This document shows, piece after piece, positions 28,194-38,000 of a stretch of DNA of 64,000 nt. Numbering within the stretch: position 1 is the first letter of the stretch; each line of letters starts with the position of its first letter. A program made the position numbers and the translations under genes. The stretch is taken from contig NZ_CP033325.1 in NCBI RefSeq assembly GCF_003710105.1, forward strand, positions 310,001-374,000. The letters run 5' to 3'. This DNA is from Georgenia faecalis (lineage in GTDB: Bacteria > Actinomycetota > Actinomycetes > Actinomycetales > Actinomycetaceae). Below the pieces are notes generated by a model. That model was not told the DNA's origin, ran no database searches, and saw nothing but the letters and a program-made list of their open reading frames with translations.

Positions 28194-29786
28194 TCAGAGA
28201 GCCCGGTGGACGAGGCGCCCCGCGACGACCGTGGCGGCGACCGGCATGGTCCGCAGCCGGGCACCGGCCTGCGCCGTGGTCGCGTCCGGGGCGAGCGGGT
28301 CGACGTCGACCACGGCGAGGTCGCCGGGGTGCCCGGGGGCGAGGGTGCCCCAGCCGTCGGTGCTCGCGGCGAGCGCCTCGGCGGGGCTCACCGCCTGCTC
28401 GTCGTGCCAGGGCGGGCGCTCGTCCGCGCTGCGGTGGACGGCGGCCGACATCGCCAGCCACGGGTCGAGCAGGGCGACCGGCGCGTCGGAGCCGAGGGCG
28501 AGGAACGCCCCCGCGTCGAGGAGGTCGCGCAACGGGTACGCGCGGCCGGTGCGCCCCGGCCACAGGGCCTCGGCGACGTCGCGGTCGTCGAGCAGGTGCG
28601 CCGGCTGGACGCTCGCGACGACGCCCAGGTCGGCGAACCGCCGGATGTCCTCGCTCCGGAGGAGCTGGGCGTGCTCGATGCTCCCGCGCGCCCCGGTGGC
28701 GGCGAAGACGTCGAGGGCGGTGGTGTTGGCGCGGTCGCCGATGGCGTGGATGGCCGCGTGCAGCCCGCCGGCGGTGGCGCGGCCGAGGAGCGCGGTGAGC
28801 TCGGCGGCCGGGACGGTCTGCTCGCCGTGCGTGGCGAGGGCGAGGGCCGGGTCGGGGACCTCGCCCGGGGCGCCGTAGGGGTCGTGGCACGCGGCGGTGC
28901 GCGTGTTGAGCGACCCGTCGGAGATGATCTTCAGCGGTCCGAGCGTGAGGAGGCCGCGACCGTCGTCGAGCACGGAACCGGTGCGCAGGCCCGCGAGCAG
29001 GACGTCGTCGAGGTGCTCGGGGTAGACCCCGGCGCGCACCCGCAGCGTGTCGAGGCCGGCGGCCATGCGTTCCGGCCACACGCGGTGGTTCGGCGCCCAC
29101 TCGAGGTCGACGATCCCGACGACGCCGCGCGCGGCGGCCTGCGCGAGGGCGCGCCCGACGTCGGGGGTGCGGACGAGGGAGGCGAGGCGCGCCACGGCGT
29201 CGAACCACGGGTGCTCGCGGACGAGGTCGTCACCGGCCGGGACCGCCAGCGCCCGCGCGGCCGCCGTGCTCACCCAGCCTGAGTGGCAGTCGCCGGAGAC
29301 GAGGACGACGGCGGCGCCCCGGCCGGCGGCGTCGAGCATCGTCCGGGTGGGGACGTCCGGCCAGAGCGCGTCGCGGAAGCCGAAGCCCTCGACGACGTCG
29401 CCCGGGGCCGGCGGGTGCGCCGCGACGTGCGCGGCCACGAGGTCGGCGGCCTGCGCCGCGGACTCGGCGCGGGAGACGTCGAGCCGGGAGGTCGACGACG
29501 CCCACTGGGTGAGGTGGACGTGCTGGTCCCACAGGCCCGGCAGCGCCCAGCGCCCGTCGACGTCGAGGACGTCCTCCCCGGGCAGCCGGTCCAGGCGCGG
29601 GGCGACGTCGGTGACGACGCCGCCGACGATGCGGAGGTCGACCGGGCCGGGTTGCGCCGTCGGGCCGGGCTGCGGCGTCGTGCCGCGACGGGGGACGCGG
29701 GTGCGGGCACGCCAGGCGTAGGCGGCACCGACGCGCGGTGCCACCGGGACCAGCCGGGCGCGGCGCAGGAGGAGGGTCGCCGCCAT
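28194..29786 (-). CDS. Amidohydrolase family 3 protein (YtcJ-like)
   Basis: A 530-residue metal-dependent hydrolase. The metal-ligand motif WDQHVHLTQW follows the N-terminal beta-sandwich, then KIISDGSLNTRTA, HAIGDRANTTALD, SIEHAQLL and the late catalytic Asp in LGSDAPVALLDPW. The organisation matches the YtcJ-type subgroup; the substrate is unknown. It has no signal peptide. The start at 29786 is 6 bp after the NYN gene stop, so the two are probably one operon. An odd Arg/Pro-rich insertion of about 25 residues (around residues 25-50) separates the first strands and may be an unstructured loop. Confidence 0.85.
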   Translation of the reverse strand: MAATLLLRRARLVPVAPRVGAAYAWRARTRVPRRGTTPQPGPTAQPGPVDLRIVGGVVTDVAPRLDRLPGEDVLDVDGRWALPGLWDQHVHLTQWASSTSRLDVSRAESAAQAADLVAAHVAAHPPAPGDVVEGFGFRDALWPDVPTRTMLDAAGRGAAVVLVSGDCHSGWVSTAAARALAVPAGDDLVREHPWFDAVARLASLVRTPDVGRALAQAAARGVVGIVDLEWAPNHRVWPERMAAGLDTLRVRAGVYPEHLDDVLLAGLRTGSVLDDGRGLLTLGPLKIISDGSLNTRTAACHDPYGAPGEVPDPALALATHGEQTVPAAELTALLGRATAGGLHAAIHAIGDRANTTALDVFAATGARGSIEHAQLLRSEDIRRFADLGVVASVQPAHLLDDRDVAEALWPGRTGRAYPLRDLLDAGAFLALGSDAPVALLDPWLAMSAAVHRSADERPPWHDEQAVSPAEALAASTDGWGTLAPGHPGDLAVVDVDPLAPDATTAQAGARLRTMPVAATVVAGRLVHRAL

Positions 29787-29792
29787 TCGTGC

Positions 29793-30362
29793 CTACAGGT
29801 AGCGCGTGGGGTCGAAGCTGGCGAGGGGGATGATCCGCACGCGCGGCAGCACGCTCTGGAAGGCGTTGATGTCGTCCTCGAGGTCGAAGATCCGCAGACC
29901 ACGCGAGGTGAGCTCGGTGAGGTGGGAGTTGACGAACTCGCGGAAGCCGAGGATGCCGACACGGCGCCCGTCGTCGAGCAGCTGCTCCACCTGGGGAAGG
30001 AAGTCGCCGTCGTGGCTGACGAGGAGGACGTCGCCGTCGCGGTCGCGGATCGCCTCGAGGGTCCGCTGGATACCGATGTCGACGACCTTCTCCGCCGCGC
30101 TCCCCGACAGGGGGATCGGCTGGAAGTCCATGGCGAGGAGCGCCTGGACGAAGGACATCGGCATCTGGCCCGACGACGCGTTGAGGAAGAACAGGCCGCG
30201 AGCGGGCTGGTCCCAGAGCGTCTGGGCGAAGCTGAGGATGCGGTCCCAGCGCGGGCGCTCCTCGGGCGCCGGCCGACGGCCGAGCACGCTCATCCCGAGC
30301 GTGGCGTCGATGTTCTCGCCGTCGATGAGGAGATAGGTGCTGCGCTGGGGCTGTTCCAACAT
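29793..30362 (-). CDS. NYN-domain (PIN-like) protein
   Basis: A 189-residue protein of the NYN superfamily, a PIN-like nuclease fold. The acidic active-site residues are visible in LLIDGENIDA, EKVVDIGIQRTLE and GDVLLVSHDGDFLPQVEQLL. Such proteins are thought to cleave RNA, but many of the stand-alone bacterial ones are uncharacterised. ATG 30362 has TAGTCT 7 nt upstream, the pattern for a leaderless mRNA. It leads a two-gene unit with the amidohydrolase, 6 bp apart. A roughly 400-bp repeat-rich region precedes it. Confidence 0.85.
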   Translation of the reverse strand: MLEQPQRSTYLLIDGENIDATLGMSVLGRRPAPEERPRWDRILSFAQTLWDQPARGLFFLNASSGQMPMSFVQALLAMDFQPIPLSGSAAEKVVDIGIQRTLEAIRDRDGDVLLVSHDGDFLPQVEQLLDDGRRVGILGFREFVNSHLTELTSRGLRIFDLEDDINAFQSVLPRVRIIPLASFDPTRYL

Positions 30363-30407
30363 GAGGCCAAGACTAGGGCCACCGGGGAGCGGTTCATGCG
30401 GCGCCCC

Positions 30408-30505
30408 GGCCAGCCCACGTGGTGATCATGCAGAAACGCTGGGTGCGGGCCCCCTGGCCGGCCAGCCCACGTCGTGCTCATGCAGAGACGCCAGGTGCGG
30501 GCCCC
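30408..30505. repeat. Direct repeat pair, 46 bp (dispersed repeat copies B and C inside)
   Basis: 30408-30453 and 30460-30505 match at 41 of 46 positions; both begin GGCCAGCCCACGT and end GTGCGGGCCCC. Each contains the dispersed core in the opposite sense to copy A: GTGATCATGCAGAAACGC (30422-30439) and GTGCTCATGCAGAGACGC (30474-30491). Confidence 0.75.
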
Positions 30506-30598
30506 GATCCGGGGCCAATGGGTGAGATCGCCGCGCTCTAGGCACAGTGATGTCACCCGTTGACGGTGCAGCGGTCCCTCGGGCGGGCGGGGACGGCC

Positions 30599-30618
30599 GG
30601 CGTTTCTGCAAGATCACG
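30599..30618 (+). repeat. Dispersed 20-bp repeat, copy D
   Basis: GGCGTTTCTGCAAGATCACG, one base different from copy A at 23357. Like copy A it is flanked by GGCC upstream and a G-run downstream. The surrounding 30363-30767 region (405 bp) holds no gene, only these repeats and the tandem array at 30714. Confidence 0.7.
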
Positions 30619-30713
30619 GGGCGTGGGGGCGTGGGGGCCTGGGGGTCCAGCAACGCCCTCCAGCGCGCGGCGCGGGCCGCGTGCTGGAGGGCGCGGAGGA
30701 TCAGCTGATCTCC

Positions 30714-30780
30714 GGCTCAGCAGATCGGCCGGCTCAGCAGATCGGCCGGCTCAGTAGATCGGCCGGCTCAGTAGATCGAC
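30714..30780. repeat. Four 17-bp tandem repeats at the pspA 3' end
   Basis: The unit GGCTCAGCAGATCGGCC, or a variant with GTAG, occurs four times head to tail. The copy nearest the gene (30765-30780) contains the pspA stop codon and last codons. The other copies repeat the same stop-codon context outside the gene, so the array probably grew by duplication of the gene end. Confidence 0.8.
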
Positions 30781-31562
30781 TGGCCCTGCTGCTGCTCCTG
30801 GCCCGGCTCGGTGGACAGGCCACCGGCCTCGAGGTGCTTCGGCGCGTCGCCGCCGCTCTTGAGTGCGGCGAGACGCGCCTCGACCTCGGCGTTCTTGCTG
30901 TAGTCCTCGAGCTCGGCGAACTGCGCCTCGAGCGACGTCGCCTGGATCTCGGCCTGGCCGGCGACGCGCGCCTCCTCGCGGCGCACCTGCTCCTCGAAGC
31001 GCGAGATCTCGGTGGTCGGGTCGAGGACGTTGATCGAGGAGATCGCGCCCTGGACCTTGGACTGGGCCTCCGCGGTCTTCGAGCGGGCGACGAGCTGGTC
31101 ACGACGGGACTTGAGGTCGTCCAGCTTGGTGCGCATCTGCGTGAGCCCGGTCTTGAGCTGCTCGACGACCTGGCGCTGCGAGGTGATCATCGGCTCGGCG
31201 GACCGGGCCTGGCCCTCGTGGTCGATCTGCTTGCCGATGGCGATCTTGGCGAGGTTGTCGAACCGGGCCGCCTTGGTGTCGTCGCCCTGGGTGCGCGCCT
31301 GCTCCGCGGTCTGCGAGGCGGCGATCGCCTTCTGCCCCCAGTCACGCGCGTCGCGGACGTCCTCGGCGTAGTCCTGCTCGGCGAGGCGCAGGTTGCCGAT
31401 CGTCACGGCGACGGCGTCCTCCGCCTCGACGATCGAGTTCGTGAAGTCGCGCACGAGCTGGTCGAGCATCTTCTGCGGGTCCTCGGCGCGGTCGATGAGC
31501 GCATTGAGGTTCGCCCGGGTGAGCTGGGCGATGCGGCCAAGGATGCTCTGCTTCTCCGTCAT
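30768..31562 (-). CDS. pspA: PspA/IM30 family protein
   Basis: A 264-residue coiled-coil protein of the membrane-stress PspA/Vipp1 family, which assembles on damaged membranes. The N-terminus QSILGRIAQLTRANLNALIDRAEDPQKMLDQLVRDF is the membrane-binding and first-helix region, followed by long heptad helices and an acidic/Gln-rich tail (EQQQGQSIY). AAGGACG precedes the ATG. It is 92 bp downstream of the TPM-domain gene on the same strand, and that pairing suggests a shared envelope-stress role. Its last codons are part of a tandem 17-bp repeat. Confidence 0.92.
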   Translation of the reverse strand: MTEKQSILGRIAQLTRANLNALIDRAEDPQKMLDQLVRDFTNSIVEAEDAVAVTIGNLRLAEQDYAEDVRDARDWGQKAIAASQTAEQARTQGDDTKAARFDNLAKIAIGKQIDHEGQARSAEPMITSQRQVVEQLKTGLTQMRTKLDDLKSRRDQLVARSKTAEAQSKVQGAISSINVLDPTTEISRFEEQVRREEARVAGQAEIQATSLEAQFAELEDYSKNAEVEARLAALKSGGDAPKHLEAGGLSTEPGQEQQQGQSIY

Positions 31563-31654
31563 GGTTCGTCCTTCGTGTCGGGGTCTCGGTCTGGGTCACA
31601 CCTTGGTGCTGGTCGGGCGGGCCCGCGAGCGGGGGCCGACGGCGGGGGCTCGGC

Positions 31655-33715
31655 TCAGAAGTTGCCGCCGCCGCCGCCGAAGCCGCCGCCGCCGCCGCCG
31701 CCGAAGCCGCCACCTCCGCCGCCGAAGCCGCCACCGCCGCCACCGCCGCCCCAGCCACCGCCGAAGCCGCCGCCGCCGCCGCCGCCGAGGAGGATGCCGC
31801 CGAGGACGAGGGAGCCGAGGTCGACGCCGCCGCGGCGGCCGCCATAGCCGCCGCCGAAGCCCCCTCCGCCGAAGCCCCCTCCACCGAACGGGTCCTGGAA
31901 GGAGTTGGCGTCACGCTCGGCGAGCTGCTGGGCCGCCTGGGCGAGGTGCTCGGCCTGGTCGACGAGGTCGAGGGCGGCGCTGGGGTCGGACACCGCGAGG
32001 GCGTGCGCCTCCTGGGCCAGGCGCGAGGCCTCGGAGAGCCGCGTGCGGGCCTCCGTGCCGACGGCGCCCCGGCGGGTGTCGATGAAGTCGGACACCGCGC
32101 GGATCCGGGCGCTGAGCGTCGCCATGCGCTGCTTGAGCTGGACGCGGTCACGCCGTTCCCGCTCGTCGGCGTCGCGCGCCGGCGCGAGCGCGACGTCGAG
32201 CGCGTGCTCGGCCGCCCCGAGCTGGGCCAGCGCGGCGAGGGGGTCGCCGCCGCGGCGGGCCTGCTGGCCCTGGTCGAAGGCGGCGCGTGCCTCGATGGCC
32301 CGCGCCCGGACGTTGGGGTCGCTCGGCGAGAGCCGCTCGACGTCCTGGAGGTCGGCGCTGATGGAGGCGAGCGCCTCGTCGAGGCGCGTGCCCGCCTCGG
32401 CGAGGTCGTCCCCGGCGCGCTCGACCGCCTGGAGCAGGAGGACCGCCTGGGCGATGGCCTCCTCGGCCGTCTGGGCCATGGTGACGGCGCCCGCCCGGTC
32501 GTTAGCGGCGAGCTTGTCGCGACCCTCGGCCACGGTCTCGCGGGCTGCCCCGAGCAGCGCGACCGCCTGGTCCGGGTTGCGGGAGATCGAGGTGAGGGTC
32601 TCCGGCGGGTACCGGCGGGCGAGGGCGTTGACCGCCGCCCGGGCGCCGTCGATGCGCTGGGCGACCTCATCCGCGCGCTGCTCCATCTCGGCGAGGACCT
32701 CGGGCGCGCGGGACTGCATGTCGCGCAGCTGGGAGAAGTGGGTGGCGTGCTGGTTGAGCTCGGCGGCGACCTCGTCGCAGAGGGTGAGGATCTCCGCCAT
32801 CATCTGGCGGGCCTGGGGCTCGGTCTCGGGCTGGTCGTCGTCGAGGAGCTGCCGCACGGTGAAGGCCCGCGACGCCTTGGCCTTGGCGGTCTCGAGCGCC
32901 GCGGTGAACGCGTCGGTGGCCTGGAGGCCGAACTGCGCCTTGGCGAACCCGAGCTCGGTCTCGGAGCTGCGCAGGGCGTCGTCGACCGCGACGAGCGCGG
33001 AGCCCGCCCGCTTGTTGAGCTCCTCGGTGGGGAGGTTGAGCGGGTGGTTCGGCGGGAGCTGGTTGACGGGCTCCTCGGCCTGGCGCTCGGCGATGACCCG
33101 CTTGCTCTTGCGGCTGGCCGCAACGAACGCGATGAGGCCGATGACGAGCAGGCCCGCGAGGATGAAGAGGAAGAACCCCATGAAGCCCGAGCCGCCCCCG
33201 CCCCCGCCGGTGGTGGCGCCTCCGCCCTGCGCGTCGACCTCCGCCAGGCCCTCGGCGGTGGCGATCGCAGCGCCGGCCCAGTTGTCGCCCCGTAGCTCGG
33301 GTTCGGTCCAGCTGGCGGCCACCTGGTTCGCGGCGGCTTGCGACACGACGGCAGTGTCCCCGCCCAGGTAGTAGTTCCGGTCCTCCACGGCGACTGCGAG
33401 GAGCACGTCGTTGCCGCCCATGTTGGAGGCCTGGTACGTCTGCTCCGCCCACGCCTCCTGGGACAGGCCGTTGAACGTGTCGACGTAGACGACGAAGAGC
33501 TGCAGGTTGGCGTCCTCGGCGAGCTCGTCGATGGCGGCCTGCACCTCGGTGGCGTCGGCGTCGAGGACGCCCACCTCGTCGGTGATGTCGTCCTGGAGCG
33601 CGACCGGCGGCGCGGCGGCCGCGGGCGTCGCGAGCCCCCCGAGCACCACCGCCAGGCAGGCGACCAGAGGCAGGAGGAGGACGAGCGCGCGTCGGCGCGC
33701 GGTTGCGAGGCTCAC
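31655..33715 (-). CDS. Secreted TPM-domain membrane protein with Gly-rich tail
   Basis: A 686-residue protein. It has a signal peptide (1-35, ending ATPAAAA), then a TPM_phosphatase domain (about 40-155: DDITDEVGVLDADATEVQAAIDELAEDANLQLFVVYVDTF), one membrane helix (about 177-200) and a long coiled-coil cytoplasmic region. The last 75 residues are almost only Gly, Phe and Tyr (FGGGGFGGG type). The GTG at 33715 puts the signal peptide in register; an antisense-free extension upstream is open but lacks one. Together with the following pspA it probably forms an envelope unit. The Gly-rich tail is common in this family but its role is unclear. Confidence 0.85.
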   Translation of the reverse strand: MSLATARRRALVLLLPLVACLAVVLGGLATPAAAAPPVALQDDITDEVGVLDADATEVQAAIDELAEDANLQLFVVYVDTFNGLSQEAWAEQTYQASNMGGNDVLLAVAVEDRNYYLGGDTAVVSQAAANQVAASWTEPELRGDNWAGAAIATAEGLAEVDAQGGGATTGGGGGGSGFMGFFLFILAGLLVIGLIAFVAASRKSKRVIAERQAEEPVNQLPPNHPLNLPTEELNKRAGSALVAVDDALRSSETELGFAKAQFGLQATDAFTAALETAKAKASRAFTVRQLLDDDQPETEPQARQMMAEILTLCDEVAAELNQHATHFSQLRDMQSRAPEVLAEMEQRADEVAQRIDGARAAVNALARRYPPETLTSISRNPDQAVALLGAARETVAEGRDKLAANDRAGAVTMAQTAEEAIAQAVLLLQAVERAGDDLAEAGTRLDEALASISADLQDVERLSPSDPNVRARAIEARAAFDQGQQARRGGDPLAALAQLGAAEHALDVALAPARDADERERRDRVQLKQRMATLSARIRAVSDFIDTRRGAVGTEARTRLSEASRLAQEAHALAVSDPSAALDLVDQAEHLAQAAQQLAERDANSFQDPFGGGGFGGGGFGGGYGGRRGGVDLGSLVLGGILLGGGGGGGFGGGWGGGGGGGGFGGGGGGFGGGGGGGFGGGGGNF

Positions 33716-33934
33716 CCTGCGATCTTCGTCTCCGCGGGGCTCGGGCGCAATCACGCGCCGGGATAGCGGACGGACGTCGGGGACGGCTCGGTGCGCAGCC
33801 GGGAACGGGGTGGTCGGCCGCAGGGCCTCGCCGCGGCGCCGGTCGCCGGCCCAGGCGCACGCGAGGGACCTCAGGCTTCTACACCTGTGGACGATCGCTT
33901 TCCCTCCGCCGACTCCCTTTACTACGGTGCGGAC

Positions 33935-34672
33935 ATGAGCAGCGCGACCGACGATCGCCCGACCCTCACGGTCATCCAGCACGGCCCCGACGTGCCGCTG
34001 GGCCGCTTCGAGAACTGGCTCGACGGCGTGGACCTGCGCGTCGTGGAGGCGTGGACCGGCGCGGCCGTCCCCAGCATCGAGGAGGCGGGCGCGGGCGTGC
34101 TCGTCCTCGGAGGGCGCATGAGCGCCTACGACGACGCCGTCGCCCCGTGGTTGCCCGCGACCCGCCGGCTCATGGCCGACGCCGTGGAGCGCGACGTCCC
34201 CGTCCTGGGCATCTGCCTCGGGCACCAGCTCCTCGCCGCAGCGACCGGAGGCCTCGTCGAGGTCGCGCCGCCGCCGGGGGAGGAGGCCGGCGTCATCCGC
34301 GTGACGTGGCGGGACGAGGCCGCCGCTGATCCCGTGCTGGGCGCGGCCGTGCGCGCCGGCGCCGAGGGGGGCGGGACCGCCGTCGCCGTGCTCCAGCCAT
34401 CGATGCACGCCGATGCCGTCGTCACGCTGCCGCCGGGGGCGACGTGGCTCGCCTACGCCGAGACGTACCCGTTCCAGGCGTTCCGCCTGGGCTCGGCCCT
34501 CGGGGTGCAGTTCCACCCGGAGGCCTCGCCGGACCTGCTCGAGGCCTGGCTGCGAGAACGAGACGGCGACGACGCTGACGCTCTCGTTGCTGCGGCGCGA
34601 GCGAGCGACGGGCATGTGGTGGCGGTCGGCCGCGCCGTCGCGCAGGCGTTCGCCGCCGTCGTGCGGGCCTGA
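33935..34672 (+). CDS. Class I glutamine amidotransferase domain protein
   Basis: A 245-residue stand-alone GATase1 protein. The nucleophile Cys lies in LGICLGHQLLAAAT, and the His/Glu pair in LGVQFHPEAS. Such proteins hydrolyse Gln to feed a synthase, or act as gamma-glutamyl hydrolases; the acceptor here is unknown. ATG 33935 has TACGGT 6 nt upstream, consistent with leaderless transcription. No partner synthase gene lies nearby. It is divergent from the TPM gene and followed by a near-perfect palindrome. Confidence 0.88.
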   Translation: MSSATDDRPTLTVIQHGPDVPLGRFENWLDGVDLRVVEAWTGAAVPSIEEAGAGVLVLGGRMSAYDDAVAPWLPATRRLMADAVERDVPVLGICLGHQLLAAATGGLVEVAPPPGEEAGVIRVTWRDEAAADPVLGAAVRAGAEGGGTAVAVLQPSMHADAVVTLPPGATWLAYAETYPFQAFRLGSALGVQFHPEASPDLLEAWLRERDGDDADALVAAARASDGHVVAVGRAVAQAFAAVVRA

Positions 34673-34715
34673 GGGCGCCGCGGCAGGTCATGGCACCCCG
34701 AGGGCTGGCCGAGCC

Positions 34716-34741
34716 GCGGCCGCCATACGTATCGCGGCCGC
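34716..34741. repeat. 26-bp near-perfect palindrome
   Basis: GCGGCCGC arms (34716-34723, 34734-34741) enclose the palindrome ATACGTAT (34725-34732). Read as a whole, 24 of 26 positions are symmetric. It lies 44 bp after the GATase stop and about 70 bp before the promoter of the next gene, so it could be a terminator, an operator or both. The flanking 349-bp gap otherwise holds only that promoter. Confidence 0.6.
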
Positions 34742-34807
34742 TGTCGTTCCATGGGCCGGACACGCTCGACCTATCGCTACTTCTTTTCATTGTGGTGCGA
34801 CTTTTGT

Positions 34808-34837
34808 TTGACCTCCGATAGAAGCCCTGCTTATGGT
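34808..34837 (+). promoter_or_regulatory. Promoter of the surface sugar oxidase/isomerase gene
   Basis: TTGACC (34808-34813), 18 bp, TATGGT (34832-34837), in an unusually AT-rich patch for this genome. It would give a leader of about 180 nt before the GTG at 35022. A short inverted repeat CACTCGC/GCGAGTG lies in that leader at 34893-34908. Confidence 0.6.
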
Positions 34838-35021
34838 CAGGTGTCGACGATCGTGACGCAAGGCACCGTCGTCGGCTCTGGTACTACCCGGGCACTCGCA
34901 GGCGAGTGTCCAGAACCCGTTCGGAGCGGACCGGTGTAGGCGAGGTGCTCGCCCCATCGTGGCCGATGGCGTCGTCGTGGAGGACGAGCGTCGGATCGCG
35001 CGAACATGTCAAGGAGGAATT

Positions 35022-38000
35022 GTGGTCAGACGTTCAGGGGTCGGCCGATGGTCGACCCGGGGTGCGGCGGCAGTGCTGTCTGCCGCGCTGGTGCTGCCGA
35101 TGACGATGAGTGGGGCGTATGCACACCCCGGTCACGCCGCGGAACCCGCCCAGGCGGCGCCGCAGGCTGATGTGTCGGCTGCCGAGGCGGCAACCGACTG
35201 GAACAACTACGAGAAGATCCTGCTCACCAAGAACACCGGTGAGCCGATCGACCTCGCGGTCATGCCGGACTCCACCGTCCTGCACACCGCGCGCAACGGC
35301 ATCGTCCGGCTGACGGACCCGACCACCGGCCAGACGAGCCAGGTGGCACAGCTCGACGTCTACGCCAACTCCGAGGACGGGCTCCAGGGCGTCGCGCTCG
35401 ACCCGGACTTCGAGGAGAATGGCTGGGTCTACCTGGTCTACGCCCCCCGCGTCATGTCCGGAACCTCGCCCACCGGCGTGGCCTACCCCGAGACGACGCC
35501 GGCAGGCGCTGCCCCGGAGCGGCTCCCCGAGGGTGCCGACCCCGCGACCTACTGGAACCAGTGGCTGGGGTACAACGTCCTCTCCCGTTTCCAGTGGGAC
35601 GACGAGACGAGCACCCTCGACCTGGCGTCCGAGCAGCAGATCATCAAGGTCGACGCCCAGCGCGGCCAGTGCTGCCACGTCGGTGCCGACATGGCCTTCG
35701 ACGGCGACGGCAACCTCTACCTCTCCTCCGGTGACAACACCCCGGCGGGAACCCCCGGTGCCAACGGCTACGCGCCGAACAACAACGCGCCCGGGATGAA
35801 CCCCGGCCTCGACTCGCGTCGTGGCGCCGGTAACACCAACGACCTGCGCGGAAAGATCCTCCGGATCAACGTCCTCGACGAGATCGCGCCCGACGCCGAG
35901 CCCGGCCCCGGGAGCACGTACACGATCCCCGCCGGCAACCTCTTCGACTCCGACGAGTACGACCCCGAGCTCGTCCGCGAAGAGGTCTACGCCATGGGCC
36001 TGCGCAACCCGTTCCGCATCGACTATGACGTCGAGAGCGGCGCGCTGGTGTGGGGCGACTACGGCCCCGACGCCGGTGCGGCTGACCCCCAGCGCGGCCC
36101 CATGGGCTACGTCGAGTGGCAGCTGACCACCGAGCCGATGAACGGCGGGTGGCCGTTCTGCCACGGGCCGAACGACGGTGGCGCCTACAACGAGTGGGAC
36201 TTCGCCAACGGCACCGCCGGCGAGTTCTTCGACTGCGCCGCCGGCCCGGTCAACAACTCCACGTGGAACACCGGCCTCGACCAGCTCCCGCCGGTCACCG
36301 AGCCGCAGGTCTACTACGGCGACGCGGTCGGCGAGCAGCCGCACGACGAGTTCATCGAGTTCAGCACCTCCCGCGGCCAGGCGCCGATGGGTGGCCCGAT
36401 CTTCCGTTACGACGCCGAGAACGACTCCGAGGCGCAGTTCCCCGAGCACTGGGACGGCAAGGCGTTCTTCGCCGAGTTCTCCATGGACTACGTCGCCGCG
36501 ATCTCGCTCGACGAGCTGAGCTCGGACGGCGTCGTCACCGAGGTCGAGAACTTCCTGCCGAACGAGCACCTCGAGACGGTCTCCCAGCCCATCTGGGACA
36601 ACGTCATGGACATGGAGTTCGGGCCGGACGGCTCGCTCTACGTCCTCGAGTACGGCGACGGCTTCTTCCGGCAGAACCCGGACGCCGGGCTCTACCGCGT
36701 GGACTACGCCGAGGGGAACAAGACCCCGCAGGGGTACGTCACCGCGAACCCCATCTCGAGCAGCGACGCGCCGCTCGAGGTCGAGTTCGACGCCTCCGCC
36801 TCCCGCGACCCGGAGGGCGAGGCCCTCACCTACGAGTGGGACTTCGAGGGCACCGGTGAGTTCGTCGCGGGTGGGGCCACCGCGTCCTACACCTACGACG
36901 CGCTCGGCCAGTACAACGTCACCCTCCGGGTGACCGACGCTGCCGGGAAGTTCGGCCTCGCCACCGTCCGGGTCACGGTCGGCAACACCGCCCCCGAGAT
37001 CAGCGTGGACGTGCCGAACGGCGCCTTCTTCAGCTGGGGCGACGCCATCCCCGTCACCGTCTCGGTGGCCGACGCGGAGGACGGCAACGAGCCGGTCTGC
37101 AACCGCATCAACTGGACCTTCGGCCTGGGCCACAACGAGCACGCGCACCCGGAGGTCTCCGGGCGTGGCTGCGAGTTCACCATCCAGACCAACGAGAGCG
37201 CCCAGGAGCACGGCGAGGGCGAGAAGCTCTACGGCACGCTCGTGGTGACCTACGCCGACGAGCCGCAGGGCGACGTCCCCGCCACGACCGGCGAGGCCAC
37301 GCTCATCCTCAAGCCCGCCGAGCAGCAGGCGGAGTGGTTCGACAGCGCCGAGGGCATCGAGGTCGTGGCCGACGAGTCGGCCCAGGCTCAGGGCAAGGTG
37401 GCCTCGTTCGACGCCGGCGACTGGTTCGCCTTCACGCCGATGAGCTTCCACGACGCTGCCACGGACGAGGCGGTCAACACCGTCACGGCTCGCGCCAGCG
37501 GCGAGGGAACCCTCTCGCTCCGCTGGGACGACCCCGCGGCCGAGCCTTTCGCCGAGGCTGTCTTCGGTGCGGGTGACGGCTGGCAGGACGTCGAGGCTGC
37601 GTTCAGCTCCGTCCCAGAGGGCTCCGGGACGGTCTACGTGACCTCGACCGGAGGCCTTGAGGTCGACGCCCTCACGTTCAGCGCCACCGACGTCACCGTG
37701 CCCAGCGAGCCGATCCACGTCCCGGTGGAGCAGGTCTCCATCGGGATGTTCTCCCTCATCAACTGGGTGGGGGAGGCCGGCCTGCCGGATGTGTTCGCAC
37801 GCCTGGCGGAGATCGGGTTCGAGAACGTCGAGCCCTTCGGCAGCAACTTCACGGGTTACACCGCGGAGGAGTTCCGGGCGATGACCGACGATCTGGGCCT
37901 GCGCGTCCCGTCGTCGCACTACAACACCGACGAGGCGACCTTCGACGAGACGCTCGCGTTCGTGGAGACCCTCGGCCAGGAGTACGTCGGTTCGGGTGGG

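Noticed and set aside
33716-34615. N-terminal extension of the TPM protein
   Set aside because: It is antisense to the GATase gene; the signal peptide starts at 33715.
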